Shown one piece after another: positions 8,725 to 17,800 of a DNA stretch of 64,000 nucleotides. A model generated the notes under the pieces. That model saw only the letters and a program-made list of their open reading frames with translations. It did no database searches and had not been told where the DNA came from. Within the stretch, counting starts at the first letter, position 1, and every line of letters begins with the position of its first letter. The stretch comes from Streptomyces sp. NBC_01353 (lineage in GTDB: Bacteria; Actinomycetota; Actinomycetes; Streptomycetales; Streptomycetaceae), in NCBI RefSeq assembly GCF_036237275.1, contig NZ_CP108352.1, positions 8,271,501 to 8,335,500 on the forward strand, written 5' to 3'. A program made the position numbers and the translations under genes.

Positions 8725-10320
8725 ATGCCTGGACTCAGGGCGAACTGGCGACGCCGCGGTGCCGTGTGTGCGGCGGGGGCGATGCTCCTGTCCACCGTCG
8801 CCGTGTCCGCCACGAGCGCGACCGAACCGAGTCGCGGAGGAGACCCCGTGGGCGACGGAGGCACCGTGCTGCGGTGGCAGCCGTGTCGAGGTGAAGCACA
8901 GCGGGGGTTCGAGTGCGCCACGACCAAGGTGCCGCTCGACTACAAGCGCCCGTGGTGGCGCACCATCGACCTGGCGGTGATCAGACACCGCGCCACTGCC
9001 CCCGGACAGCGGACCGGAGCCGGGGCCGCGTCACTGTTCTTCAACCCGGGTGGACCCGGCGGCGCCGGGACCGTGGGGCTGCCCGAGCTGTACGCGAAGT
9101 TCCCCGCCCAGCTGCGGGAACGGTTCGACATCATCAGCTGGGACCCGCGCGGCATCGGGCAGAGCACCCCCGTGCGGTGTTTCGACAGCGCGGAAGCGGC
9201 CAACGCATGGCACGCGGACGTCCCTCCGTTCCCCGTGGGCGCGGAGCAGCGCAGGCAGTTCATCACGGCGTACGCCGACCTCGGCCGGCGCTGCGAGCGG
9301 CGCGATCCGCAGTTGCTGCGGCACGTCTCCACCGCCGACGTCGCCCGGGACCTCGACCGGCTGCGCCACGCCGTGGGCGAGAAGCGCCTGCGCTACTGGG
9401 GCATCTCGTACGGCACCTTCCTGGGCGCGACGTACGCGAACCTGTTCCCTGACCGAGTCGGCCGCCTCCTGCTGGACGGGAACGTCGATCCACGAGCCTG
9501 GATGAACGGCGGTTCGAGGAAGGAGCCCGAGCTGGGCACCTTCCTGCGCCTGGAGTCGGATCTGGGCTCGGGCGACACCCTGGGACAGTTCCTCGAACTG
9601 TGCGGGCGCGCGCCGACCGGTCGCTGCGCCTTCTCCGCGGGAGACCCGGCGGCGACCCGCACCAAGTTCGCCGAACTGATGCGCCGACTCACGGCGCGGC
9701 CCGTGGGGTCCTGGACCTACGCGAGAGCCGTGAGCGAGGTCCGCGGTGGTCTGTACACGGTCCACCCGGGCTGGAACCAGACGGCGCAGACGCTGCAGAC
9801 CCTGTGGCAGGGCCACGCTCCCCAGGAGCCGCCAACACCTCCGGGCCCCGCGCCGTACCCCGGCTTCGAACAGCCCCTCAGTGTCATGTGCGCGGAGAGC
9901 CCCAACCCCCGCGACCCGCAACGGTATGCGGCGCTCGACAGGCTGAGCACGGCACGGTCGGGGGATCTCGGGCACTGGTGGGCCTGGGCCAACGAGCCGT
10001 GTGCGACATGGCCGGCCGCGGCCGCCGCGAGCTACGTCGGTCCCTGGGACCGCCCCACCGCCCACCCCGTGCTGGTCGTCAACCCGACCTACGACCCCGC
10101 CACCCCGTACCAGGGAGGCCGGGCCATGGCCCGGGAACTGGCGCACGCCCGTCTGCTGACCCTCAACGGGTACGGTCACACCGCCCTGGACAACCCGAGC
10201 AGCTGCGTCAACGGACACGCAGTCTGCTACTTCCTCAGTGGTGCCCTCCCGCCCGCCGGCGCCACGTGCGAGCAGGACACGCCGCCCTTCGCCCCGACGC
10301 CGCCGCCCGCTGCCGGATAG
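8725..10320 (+). CDS. Secreted alpha/beta hydrolase, tripeptidyl aminopeptidase type
   Basis: A 531-residue secreted hydrolase. The N-terminus is a typical Sec signal (RRR, then a hydrophobic stretch, then VSATSAT). The core has FFNPGGPGGAG (oxyanion region), SWDPRGIGQS, and the nucleophile elbow GISYGTFLG with Ser228. The last third is the TAP-like C-terminal domain, with the Asp in NPTYDPATP and the His in NGYGHTALDN. Known relatives (Streptomyces Tap/SlpD/SlpE) release tripeptides from protein N-termini outside the cell. The length of about 530 is normal. The start is fixed by AGGAGGG at 8711-8717, eight bases upstream. Monocistronic. Confidence 0.88.
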   Translation: MPGLRANWRRRGAVCAAGAMLLSTVAVSATSATEPSRGGDPVGDGGTVLRWQPCRGEAQRGFECATTKVPLDYKRPWWRTIDLAVIRHRATAPGQRTGAGAASLFFNPGGPGGAGTVGLPELYAKFPAQLRERFDIISWDPRGIGQSTPVRCFDSAEAANAWHADVPPFPVGAEQRRQFITAYADLGRRCERRDPQLLRHVSTADVARDLDRLRHAVGEKRLRYWGISYGTFLGATYANLFPDRVGRLLLDGNVDPRAWMNGGSRKEPELGTFLRLESDLGSGDTLGQFLELCGRAPTGRCAFSAGDPAATRTKFAELMRRLTARPVGSWTYARAVSEVRGGLYTVHPGWNQTAQTLQTLWQGHAPQEPPTPPGPAPYPGFEQPLSVMCAESPNPRDPQRYAALDRLSTARSGDLGHWWAWANEPCATWPAAAAASYVGPWDRPTAHPVLVVNPTYDPATPYQGGRAMARELAHARLLTLNGYGHTALDNPSSCVNGHAVCYFLSGALPPAGATCEQDTPPFAPTPPPAAG

Positions 10321-10880
10321 GCGCGTCGCAGCGCCGCGACCCGCCCCCTGCTTCCGGGGGCCGCATGCTGATTGACCCGACAGAACCGACTTCCACGAAC
10401 GCCACGCGGCCGAATGCGGCATCAACCGCATCAACCGCCACCGCGCCGTCGCCACGCGCCGCTCCGCAGCAGCCGGTCCGTTCGGCCGGGACGTCAGCCC
10501 AGGCGACCCTTGCACAGGACGTAGACGATGCCCCGCAGAGCGGCCCGGCTATCCGCCGGGCAGCCGTCCGGGGATGCAGGCGACGCCGCGGTGGACGAGG
10601 CCGCAGCAGCAGGGCAACACGCTCCCACCAGCCGAACGGACAAGATCATCCAGCACCCGCAGAACTCTGCCGCCAGTCAGCCCAACGCCAAGCCCCTGCA
10701 CGGAACTCGTTCTGAAATGATCAGAACAACCGCGAGCGGCTGCAAGTTCCAGGCGGGCGGCGTTGACTCGCCCGACCGGACAAAGGCTTAGCCCAGAAGG
10801 CAGGTGATCGAGGCTGTCAACCGTGGGTACACATGGGAAGCCGTTGCTCCTCATGACCCATTGCAGCAGAGGAAGATTTC
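10321..10880. other. Intergenic with a weak hairpin
   Basis: This is 560 bases without a gene. A short G/C hairpin (GCCCCC, 7-base loop, GGGGGC at 10343-10361) 23 bases after the hydrolase stop may end that transcript. The promoter of the flavoprotein gene must lie near the right end; GAGGAAG before its ATG is the ribosome site. Confidence 0.35.
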
Positions 10881-12155
10881 ATGGCTTCATCCCCACAGCG
10901 CCATTCGGCGGACGTCATTGTTGTCGGCGCGGGACCTGCCGGCTGTACCGCCGCTCACTATTTGGCGCTGATAGGCCATGACGTCCTGCTGCTGGAGAAG
11001 TCCGCCTTCCCGCGGGACAAGATCTGCGGAGACGGCCTCACCCCGCGAGCCGTGAAGGAACTCGTTGACCTGGGCCTCAATATCGGCGGTGACGGTTGGA
11101 TCAGAACGCGGGGCCTGCGGGTTCACGGCTCCGGCACGACTGTGGACATGCCCTGGCCGAGCGAAGGGCCTTTCCCTGACTTCGGGCTCGTACGCAGCCG
11201 CATGGATTTCGACCACCTTCTCGCAACAAAGGCCGTGGCGAGCGGCGCGCTCTTGCTGGAGGGGACCAAGGTCACCGAGCCCATCATCGACCCGACGACC
11301 GGCCGCGTCAGCGGGGTGATCGCTCAACAGGACGGCACCACCCGCACCTACCGAGCGCCGTTGGTGGTCGCCGCCGACGGTGCGTCGAGCCGCCTGGCCG
11401 TCGCGCTCGGCCTCGAGCAACGCAAGGACCGACCCATGGGTGTCGCCGTGCGCCGCTACTACACGGCGCCGCACCACGACGAGGACATGTTGGAGGCCTG
11501 GCTCGACCTCGAAACACGTGACTCCCGTAACCGAACGTACATGCCGTTCGGTTACGGGTGGGTCTTTCCTGTCGGCAACGGCGCCTTCAACGTGGGCCTG
11601 GGCACCTTCCACATCGGACTCAAACCCAAGGTCGACCACCGACAGCTCTTCAGAGAATGGACCGCGCGTCTGGCCCCCGTCGGGCACTTCGGCGAAGCCC
11701 ACGCTCTCAGCCCGCTGCGCGGAGCGCCTCTTCCCGCCGGCCTCAACCGGCGTCCGCTCTACACACGGGGGCTGCTTCTGACCGGCGATGCCGGCGGAAT
11801 GATCAATCCCCTCAGCGGCGAAGGCATCGACTACGCGATGGAGTCCGGACGCCTGGCAGCCGAAGCAGTCACCCGTGCGTTCGCGCAGCCCACCGCGCAT
11901 GCACGCGAGGAGGCTCTGCTCACCTACCCCGAGATCATCCGCGACGCCTACGGCCGGTACTTCACCGTCGGACGCCTCGTCGTCCAGGCCCTTGGCCACC
12001 CGGCTGTCATGAAGCTCGTCGCGACCAAGGCCCTTCGCCGCCCCACTCTGCGACGCTTCATGTTCAAACTCTGGGTCAACCTTGCGGACCCGTACAGCAA
12101 GGACGCGCTCGATCGCGTCATCATCGCCCTCCAGCGCGCCGTTCCCGCGGCCTGA
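10881..12155 (+). CDS. Geranylgeranyl reductase family FAD-dependent oxidoreductase
   Basis: A 424-residue flavoprotein. It has the N-terminal Rossmann GAGPAG (16-21) and ribose-binding Glu-Lys (LLLEKSAFPRDKICGDGL), the middle ADGASSRLA motif and the late LLTGDAGGMINPLSGEGIDYA motif. Together these define the geranylgeranyl-reductase / p-hydroxybenzoate-hydroxylase superfamily. KICGDGLTPRAV is typical of actinobacterial members that reduce polyprenyl chains of menaquinone or lipids. The start has GAGGAAG 6 bases upstream. It is not in the usual nuo/menaquinone context: an IS5 relic begins about 20 bp after its stop, so this is probably an extra copy with its own promoter. Confidence 0.85.
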   Translation: MASSPQRHSADVIVVGAGPAGCTAAHYLALIGHDVLLLEKSAFPRDKICGDGLTPRAVKELVDLGLNIGGDGWIRTRGLRVHGSGTTVDMPWPSEGPFPDFGLVRSRMDFDHLLATKAVASGALLLEGTKVTEPIIDPTTGRVSGVIAQQDGTTRTYRAPLVVAADGASSRLAVALGLEQRKDRPMGVAVRRYYTAPHHDEDMLEAWLDLETRDSRNRTYMPFGYGWVFPVGNGAFNVGLGTFHIGLKPKVDHRQLFREWTARLAPVGHFGEAHALSPLRGAPLPAGLNRRPLYTRGLLLTGDAGGMINPLSGEGIDYAMESGRLAAEAVTRAFAQPTAHAREEALLTYPEIIRDAYGRYFTVGRLVVQALGHPAVMKLVATKALRRPTLRRFMFKLWVNLADPYSKDALDRVIIALQRAVPAA

Positions 12156-12174
12156 CAAGAAGATTCGTGATCGC

Positions 12175-12625
12175 AAGCAGTGGCGCGGCCCCACAACCCA
12201 CCGGGTGAGGCGGCGGGTCATGAGGGTGACGACGGCCCAGGTGACCAGGGTTTGGGAGGCCTGGACGAGCCGTACGTAGTCGCGCGCGTGCCGGCGGGCG
12301 CGCATCATCCAGGCCCATGTCCGTTCGACGACCCGGCGGCGGGGCAGCACGATGAGGCCGGAGGAGTCGTTCGGAGCGCTGACCGTGTCGATCGTGAGGT
12401 TGAGGCGCCTCTTCGCCCACGCTACGAGCTTGCCCGCGTAGGCGAAGTCTGCTCAGACGATGGTGATCTCGGCGTGCATGAGGTGGAGTCGGAAGAGGAC
12501 TTCCTTCGCCGCGTGGCTGCCGTGGGGCGCTTGCGGGCGTGACTTTCACGAACAGAAGAAGGCCGCGGGTATCGACGACGAGGTGGCGCTTGCGGCCGCG
12601 CAGGGTAGGGCCGCACGGCCCGGTC
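12175..12625 (-). pseudogene. Dead IS5-family transposase (C-terminal half)
   Basis: Reading leftward the fragments give GRKRHLVVDTRGLLLFVKVT, then after a one-base frameshift near 12540 HAAKEVLFRLHLMHAEITIV, then a TGA (12455-12453) where the family has Trp. After that come ADFAYAGKLVAWAKRRLNL, VVERTWAWMMRARRHARDY and LMTRRLTRWVVG. These are the second Asp and the Glu regions of the IS5 DDE transposase. The N-terminal third is missing or unrecognisable, and the last residues run into the end of the flavoprotein gene. At least two lesions make it non-functional. Confidence 0.8.
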
Positions 12626-13128
12626 GGTGCTGAGGGTGGAGGCGTTCCGGTCGGTGCGTCGGGCAGTGCCATGAGGGGGGCCTCCTGGAAAGGGCCTGGC
12701 CACGGTGATCGGATGGGGTGGGCGCGTCTCACACCGGGGGACGCGGCGCGGACGCGGTCCAGACGGTTCGGGGCCGCCTGGTCACCGTGAACTGCCGGCG
12801 CCGGGTGGCGAGCCAGGTGGTCCGTGCGATGGAGGGCCTGGTCGAGCTCCATGAGCGCGCCGAGCGCAGAGAGTTCGGCGGTGACGGTGCCGTCCTCGGC
12901 GACGCGAGGCGGTGCTGTGGGTGATGTAGCCGTGCTTGCCTTGCCGGCCTTGTCGGCGAGTATCGGCAGTTTCGGATACTCGGACGTGCGGAGTAGGGAT
13001 CCTGTGGATCAGCCTGGCCGGGGTCACGTCTGTCGGATGGTGGACTTGCCTACTCGCTGGGTTGTCAGTACCAGCGCCTAGGGTGCCCGCATGACCAGCT
13101 GGATACAGGGGTCCTTCCCCGCCACGAG
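12626..13128. other. Degenerate stretch beside the IS5 relic
   Basis: No intact gene. On the minus strand about 12781-13010 reads as a protein-like segment (KLPILADKAGKA, then PPRVAEDGTVTAELSALGAL and MELDQALHRTDHLARH). It has no start and runs out of frame, so it may be part of a gene cut by the IS. ATG 13091 opens a 13-codon frame that probably is the lost N-terminus of the next gene. Confidence 0.3.
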
Positions 13129-13638
13129 GTGAATGTCGTCTTTGCCCGGGGCGTGTCACTCAATACATTCATCCAACGTCTTCGTGACCGGCTGCGAGAA
13201 CCCCTCTCGTACGGCGGGGCGAACGGGTGGGCGTGGGCGGTACACGACATGCACAACTGGGACGCCGAGGACTACGACAACGTCGACTACAGAGGCTTGT
13301 GCCCGGAGGATGCGGAGATCGTCGTCTTTGAGACCGAGCCCTGCAGCGCCAAGGCCTTCCCGCCCGCATTCGGGTACTACCGGAACGGTCGCACGATCCT
13401 CTGGTTCAACTTCGAGAGCCTTCATCAGCATCGCGCGGGCGAGAACCCGGACTATCTGTCTCCCGAACTCCTGGCCGCGAACCTCATTGGTCCCACTGCG
13501 GAATGCGGGAAACAGGACGACGACAGTCACGACTGTTTCGACCACCACTACGAAGATCACGAGCGGCTTGTGACGGTGATTGCCGACTACTTCACGCTGC
13601 CGTCGCCACCGCTGTCCGAGGGGGTGACTGCCAAGTGA
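13129..13638 (+). CDS. DUF6461-like protein A (N-terminus frameshifted?)
   Basis: About 169 residues, no signal or membrane span. It shares with its downstream neighbour the motif GWAWAVHD, a middle acidic region and the closing ADYFTLPSPPL, so the two are diverged tandem copies. Architecture resembles the Streptomyces DUF6461 family of unknown function (assignment tentative). The annotated GTG start at 13129 has no ribosome site. The 13 codons from ATG 13091 (MTSWIQGSFPAT) lie in another frame and match the Trp-containing N-terminus of the neighbour, so one base may have been gained or lost near 13125. The C-terminus overlaps the next gene by GTGA. Confidence 0.55.
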   Translation: MNVVFARGVSLNTFIQRLRDRLREPLSYGGANGWAWAVHDMHNWDAEDYDNVDYRGLCPEDAEIVVFETEPCSAKAFPPAFGYYRNGRTILWFNFESLHQHRAGENPDYLSPELLAANLIGPTAECGKQDDDSHDCFDHHYEDHERLVTVIADYFTLPSPPLSEGVTAK

Positions 13639-14219
13639 TCTGGCTTGCCCCGAACACCTTTGTCACCTTCTGTAAGGGCATGACCTTGCAGACCTTGTCC
13701 GACATCTTTGGCGAAGTGGAGCGTCCTGCCGCCTCCACGGGAGAATCGTCCGGCTGGGCATGGGCCACGCACGACGCCTACACCACCGAGGAAGGAGAGG
13801 CTGCCTGGGCGCTGGCCTGCAGCATCACCGGCCACCGCTATACGGACCGCGCAAGTGGACCGGACCGTGTAGAAACCGTTTTTCTGGCATCCACGCCCGC
13901 ATGCGCTTGCCCGCACGGGCAGAACTACATGGTCCCGCACTGCGACGAGCACCCGTTCCAATTCGCCTACAGTCGCGGCGGATTCGAGCAGACGTACTTC
14001 AACCTCGGCCGACACCGCGAATCACGGCGTGCCGGAGGCATGGCCGACCTGCTCGTACGCGAGCTGCTGGAAGCCGGGATCGTCGGCCGGGACACCCCGG
14101 CATACGACACCCAGCCAGGCTTCAACGCGGATGGCGCCCAGACGGTGCGGATCATTGCCGACCACTTCGGGCTGCCCTCACCACTACTCGATCTCGCGCC
14201 CATGGGCTCGTCAACCTGA
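13635..14219 (+). CDS. DUF6461-like protein B
   Basis: 194 residues, starting at a GTG that overlaps the stop of protein A, which implies translational coupling. It opens with IWLAPNTFVTFCKGM, has GWAWATHD and VFLASTPACACPHGQ (two Cys two apart), and ends with ADHFGLPSPLL, mirroring protein A. No catalytic motif is recognised. Known DUF6461 members are Streptomyces-specific and often occur in pairs or near contact-dependent systems, but no function is established. I am confident that it is coding and homologous to A, less so of the family name. Confidence 0.6.
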   Translation: MIWLAPNTFVTFCKGMTLQTLSDIFGEVERPAASTGESSGWAWATHDAYTTEEGEAAWALACSITGHRYTDRASGPDRVETVFLASTPACACPHGQNYMVPHCDEHPFQFAYSRGGFEQTYFNLGRHRESRRAGGMADLLVRELLEAGIVGRDTPAYDTQPGFNADGAQTVRIIADHFGLPSPLLDLAPMGSST

Positions 14220-14734
14220 TGCGATGGCCAGAAACCGGGCCGGGCAACCGCAGGTCGTGATCGTTTGGCCACCTCGGGTGCGTAGGCCGTTCTGACGACT
14301 CCGGCGGCCGACCGTTCGGCCGCGCTGGGGTTGACACTGGGGAGTCATCGGATGGTCGTCCGAGCATCTGGCCACAGATGGAGCAGCGCGGCGCAGGCGG
14401 CGGGCGGTCACGAGAGCCGGATCGCCCGGCACATTGCCGGCATGCTCGTTTACGCCCTGCCGGATGCGGGACAGGTAGTCCTGCGCCGGGCGATCGGAGG
14501 CGTCCTTGCAACCACGGCACCTCCACTCGTGGTTGCTGGACTCGTGGCCGGGCCTGGTGACGTGCATGTGGAAGCCGCCGACGGTGAGGAACCGGATCTG
14601 ATGGTTCGTTGGACGGTCGGGCTCAGCGGATGCTCGGTGGCGCCGCACAGCGTCGCCGTCGGCGAGATCGTCCGCCGGCTGCCGGTGTGCACCCCGCCAC
14701 AAGGGTCCGGCCTGGGATGCGACACGATGACCGG
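14220..14734. other. Intergenic with a possible mobile-element relic
   Basis: No intact gene. The minus strand at 14436-14594 reads as a small zinc-ribbon-like peptide (two CxxC-spaced Cys in EWRCRGCKDASD, later QGVNEHAG). This resembles the small Cys/His proteins of Streptomyces integrative elements, but it lacks start and stop signals. The remainder shows nothing. Confidence 0.3.
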
Positions 14735-15793
14735 ATGAACGCACAACGGGGAAGCACGGCAGAGGAATCCATCGGGGAGCTTGCCCGGCGACTCGTCGCA
14801 GCAGACACCGACGGCTGGACGCCGGAGGGTGTGAGGGCTGCGGCGGCCGAGCTCGGGTGGGCTTGGGGCGGCACGTCGGACGCTCCTGTGTTGATCACCG
14901 GTCGGTCCTCGGGCGATGCTCGCCTGCGCCCGGTCGGCGAGTACGAGAAGCGCTATGCCGACGGCGAGTCGTACGTGGAGATCGCGGTTCCGGTGGCGGC
15001 TCCCGCTCCGGACGCCCTGGCGCAGGCAGTCGCCTTCCGCGCCGCGATGGGGGAAGTGACCGCGGCGCTGGGCAAGCCGTCCATCATGGGCTCGCACGGC
15101 GACATGGGCCCTTTCTACGACAGCGAACCGCACTGGGGCGCACCCTTCCTGCGCTGGCGTGGAAGGCCGGACACTCTCGAACTGCGCGCCGGGAAGTCGG
15201 GGCCGGAGCTGGTCCTGCAGCCCACCGACCCGGCGGAGAACTGGTTCTGGCGTCAAGGCGTCGGCGAGGAGCACTCGATCAGCGGCTTCTTCGGCAGCAA
15301 CCGTGACCAGGCCAACGTCGGTCTCGGCTTCCCTGGCGGTTGGACCGCCCGTAGCTGGGAGACCGTCACCCGGTCGCTGGGGGACTTCCTGGGAGCGCTG
15401 CCCGCCGAGACCACCGCCCTCGGCATCCGGATCGGGATGCCGTTCTACGGGCGCAACGGCCAGAGCGCGCCCCTCTTTTTCGACGTGGCGTGTGGCGAAC
15501 GGCTCTCGATCGGCTGCTTCGCCCCGGACGACGTCGACCTGGCCGCACTCGGCTGGGGCACGGTCGCCGAGCACCCGCACACGGCGTCGGTCTTCAGCGA
15601 CGACGATCCGGTATGGCGCGTGGACGGGGGCGGCCCCGGCGAGCCGAAGGGCCGCGCACTCGCGGAGATGCTCGTGGCGACGGCCAGAGCGGCGGGGGCG
15701 ATCGATCCCACCGACCTGATCGTCGGCGGCGAGGCGGGGTACGTGGACGGCTACCACGTCACCTACTACGGACTGGGCCTGCCGACCGGCTGA
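14735..15793 (+). CDS. Conserved hypothetical protein, 352 aa
   Basis: A soluble protein of 352 residues with strong Streptomyces codon bias throughout. It has no signal peptide, membrane span or recognised catalytic motif. Visible features are an N-terminal helical segment (ESIGELARRLVAADTDGWTP), a central aromatic part (DPAENWFWRQGVGEEHS) and a C-terminal EAGYVDGYHVTYYGLGLP. The N-terminal phrase AAAELGWAWGG echoes the GWAWA motif of the upstream DUF6461-like pair, so a distant relation is possible. Two starts are open, ATG 14735 (used) or ATG 14717; neither has a good ribosome site. Confidence 0.7.
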   Translation: MNAQRGSTAEESIGELARRLVAADTDGWTPEGVRAAAAELGWAWGGTSDAPVLITGRSSGDARLRPVGEYEKRYADGESYVEIAVPVAAPAPDALAQAVAFRAAMGEVTAALGKPSIMGSHGDMGPFYDSEPHWGAPFLRWRGRPDTLELRAGKSGPELVLQPTDPAENWFWRQGVGEEHSISGFFGSNRDQANVGLGFPGGWTARSWETVTRSLGDFLGALPAETTALGIRIGMPFYGRNGQSAPLFFDVACGERLSIGCFAPDDVDLAALGWGTVAEHPHTASVFSDDDPVWRVDGGGPGEPKGRALAEMLVATARAAGAIDPTDLIVGGEAGYVDGYHVTYYGLGLPTG

Positions 15794-16291
15794 CCTTCTC
15801 CCGAGGCGCGTACCGTCGTGGCGTGCTTCCTTCTTCTGACGCTCGCCTGGAGCGCGGTCGGGATGGGCATGTCCAGCCCGACCGCCCAAGGCGGCCGGCG
15901 ACGGCGCCCTGCCGCTGACAGTCCTACCGCTCCCCAAACTCCGGGTCGGCGTCGGCCGCCCCCTCGGCGTTCTCCGCCGACCGCCGCGCCCGCGTCGCGC
16001 ACCCTCGTAGACCGGAACTCACGCCCCACACGCAGCCGTTCGACCTAGGGACGGACCGAGCACCCCTCGGCGGTTTTGCTCCGTACGATGTCCGCCTCCG
16101 GAGGCCGGCAACCGTCCGCGCCTTGACCTGTCGTGACCGTGTCCACAGCACAAGAGTCGGCTTGTCCTGGACGTAGCGCCACAGGACGAGGGTCCGCGAG
16201 CGAGTGAGGCAGTCGGCGACTGCACCGACGATGGCCTCAGTTGTGTGGCGCCGAGGGACCTCGTGGCGCAAGCCGGGCGGGGAAGGGTGGA
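15794..16291. other. Intergenic, nothing recognised
   Basis: About 500 bases between two converging genes. Open frames here have poor codon bias. I see no strong terminator hairpin or repeat. Confidence 0.35.
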
Positions 16292-16819
16292 TCAGTAGGC
16301 GGAGTCGACGTTGTCGATGGAGCCGTACTTGTCGGCCGCGTAGTTGGCGGCCGCCGTGATGTTGGCGACCGGGTCGGTCAGGTCATGCGGGGTGCCGGCG
16401 ACGTGGTAGGCGTCGAAGGTCGGCTGGATGACCTGGAGCAGGCCCTTCGACGGCGTGCCGTTCTGCGCGTTCACGTCCCAGTTGTTCTGGGCGTTCGGGT
16501 TGCCGGAGGACTCACGCATGATGTTGCGGTGCAGGCCCTCGTAGCTGCCGGGGATGTTCTTGGACTTCATGATGTCCAGGGCTTCCTTGATCCAGCCGTC
16601 GAGGTTGTCGGCGTACTGCTTCTTCGCCTTCTTCGCCGCCGGAGCTTCCACCGCTGACACCTGGGACACCGAGACATTCGCCGATACCGGGGCTGCCTGG
16701 GCGGGCGACGGGGCCAGCGTGAGCGCCGCTGCCGCGGCACCCGCGGTGGCTATGCCGGCGACGGACAGCTTGCGGAATCGGGCGATGCGGCTGGTGGTGT
16801 TCTGCGTGGGGGCGGTCAT
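16292..16819 (-). CDS. Secreted SLT-domain (lytic transglycosylase-like) protein
   Basis: A 175-residue protein. It has a signal peptide (TSRIARFRKLSVAGI, then an Ala-rich core ending PAQA/A), a Lys-rich linker and a C-terminal SLT/goose-lysozyme-like domain. That domain contains IMRESSGNPNAQNNWD (catalytic Glu followed by Ser-Ser), GLLQVIQPTFDAYH and a final AANYAADKYGSIDNV. Family members cleave peptidoglycan glycan chains outside the cell during growth or spore germination. The start is put at ATG 16819, with GGAGAG 10 bases upstream; an ATG six codons earlier overlaps that ribosome site. Monocistronic. Confidence 0.88.
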   Translation of the reverse strand: MTAPTQNTTSRIARFRKLSVAGIATAGAAAAALTLAPSPAQAAPVSANVSVSQVSAVEAPAAKKAKKQYADNLDGWIKEALDIMKSKNIPGSYEGLHRNIMRESSGNPNAQNNWDVNAQNGTPSKGLLQVIQPTFDAYHVAGTPHDLTDPVANITAAANYAADKYGSIDNVDSAY

Positions 16820-17369
16820 ACGCGAGTAACTCTCCATCTGGGGGCGACGTGGGGATGCCGACCGAATGCGGTGCGGCGGAAGCGGAGCAGCTCTCCGCGA
16901 GGTGGCTGGGGCGGTCGAGCGAAAGGCTCTGGTGTCCGTCCCGCACCGGGATCCCCGGAACGACAGCCATGGTTAGGGGCGCTCCGAGCTCAGCGCAAGG
17001 ATGTGACGTACTACCCCACCGCATAGCAAATGTCTGGAATGACCTGTCGCCAGCCGCCCGGGCACGGGATCGCGGGGCCGCCTTGTACTACCTCCCTTAG
17101 GACGTGACGTAGCTCCTGTGCGGGGCATCACAGCCGCGGCGCCTGTCCCGGCGGCCTCGTGACTCACCGGTCGAAGCTGCTCACGCTCCGTGCGCGACCA
17201 GAGTGTTCGGCATCGTCCGGGGTCCCTTCGGGGTCAGCGCCCCGACCTGCTTCGCGAACCGCTCCCCGTACCGCGGGGATGGTCCCCGAGTCTCTGCGAC
17301 GAGTTAACGAATCGGTGAAGCTCACGGCGCGCCCGGACCCGGAATCAAGCCATCGTCGTTGTCCGATAC
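16820..17369. other. Long 5' region of the SLT gene, nothing firm
   Basis: About 550 bases upstream of the SLT gene. SLT/Rpf genes in Streptomyces often carry a c-di-AMP (ydaO) riboswitch here, so I looked for its conserved pieces on the minus strand and did not find them. There is no gene I can support. Confidence 0.35.
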
Positions 17370-17594
17370 GTGACTACTCCCCATGCCGAATCCGCTGCCT
17401 CGTTCGCCTGGCTGACGGGCGCCTATTGGCTCGAACGGCCTGACCATCGGGACGCCGAATGCGCGAGCTGCAGTCGCCTGACGAGCCCTGACGCCCGGCA
17501 GCCCTCGCAGGCTGCGGCCGTGACGCGGCTGGCGATGCTGATCACGGCAGGCGGCAGCATCGGCGCTGGACTGGTCAGCGTCGTGCGCGGCTGA
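17370..17594 (+). CDS. Possible small protein, 74 aa
   Basis: This open frame starts at ATG after GTCCGATACGTG, without a clear ribosome site. The last 30 residues (AAAVTRLAMLITAGGSIGAG) would form one amphipathic or membrane helix, and three Cys lie in the middle. G/C at third positions is about 79 %, rising to about 90 % in the second half, which is weaker than neighbouring real genes. It may be a genuine small membrane protein or a relic; no family is recognised. Confidence 0.3.
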   Translation: MTTPHAESAASFAWLTGAYWLERPDHRDAECASCSRLTSPDARQPSQAAAVTRLAMLITAGGSIGAGLVSVVRG

Positions 17595-17800
17595 TCCGAG
17601 GCCGGCCGCGCGAACTCAGGGCCCCTCGCGGTCATGCCCAGATGAGCTTCGTCCGGCACCAGCGCGGGGGTGCGGCCGCGTTCTCCGCGTTCGGCCGCCA
17701 GGGCAAGGCCGGTCTATGACGATGGCGTCCGGGGTGCGTATTGTTGTGATCTTCGGCCGGCGGAAGCTGCCCAGAGTCCCCTAAGGCTGTGCCGACAACG

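Noticed and set aside
15924-16271. 115-codon minus-strand frame before the SLT gene
   Set aside because: Arg/Ser-rich, weak codon bias, no ribosome site and no recognisable fold.
16838-17100. Possible c-di-AMP (ydaO) riboswitch upstream of the SLT gene
   Set aside because: Related Streptomyces genes carry one, but I could not find its conserved pieces (such as the GTCAGCTAACC-type 3' core) on the minus strand here.
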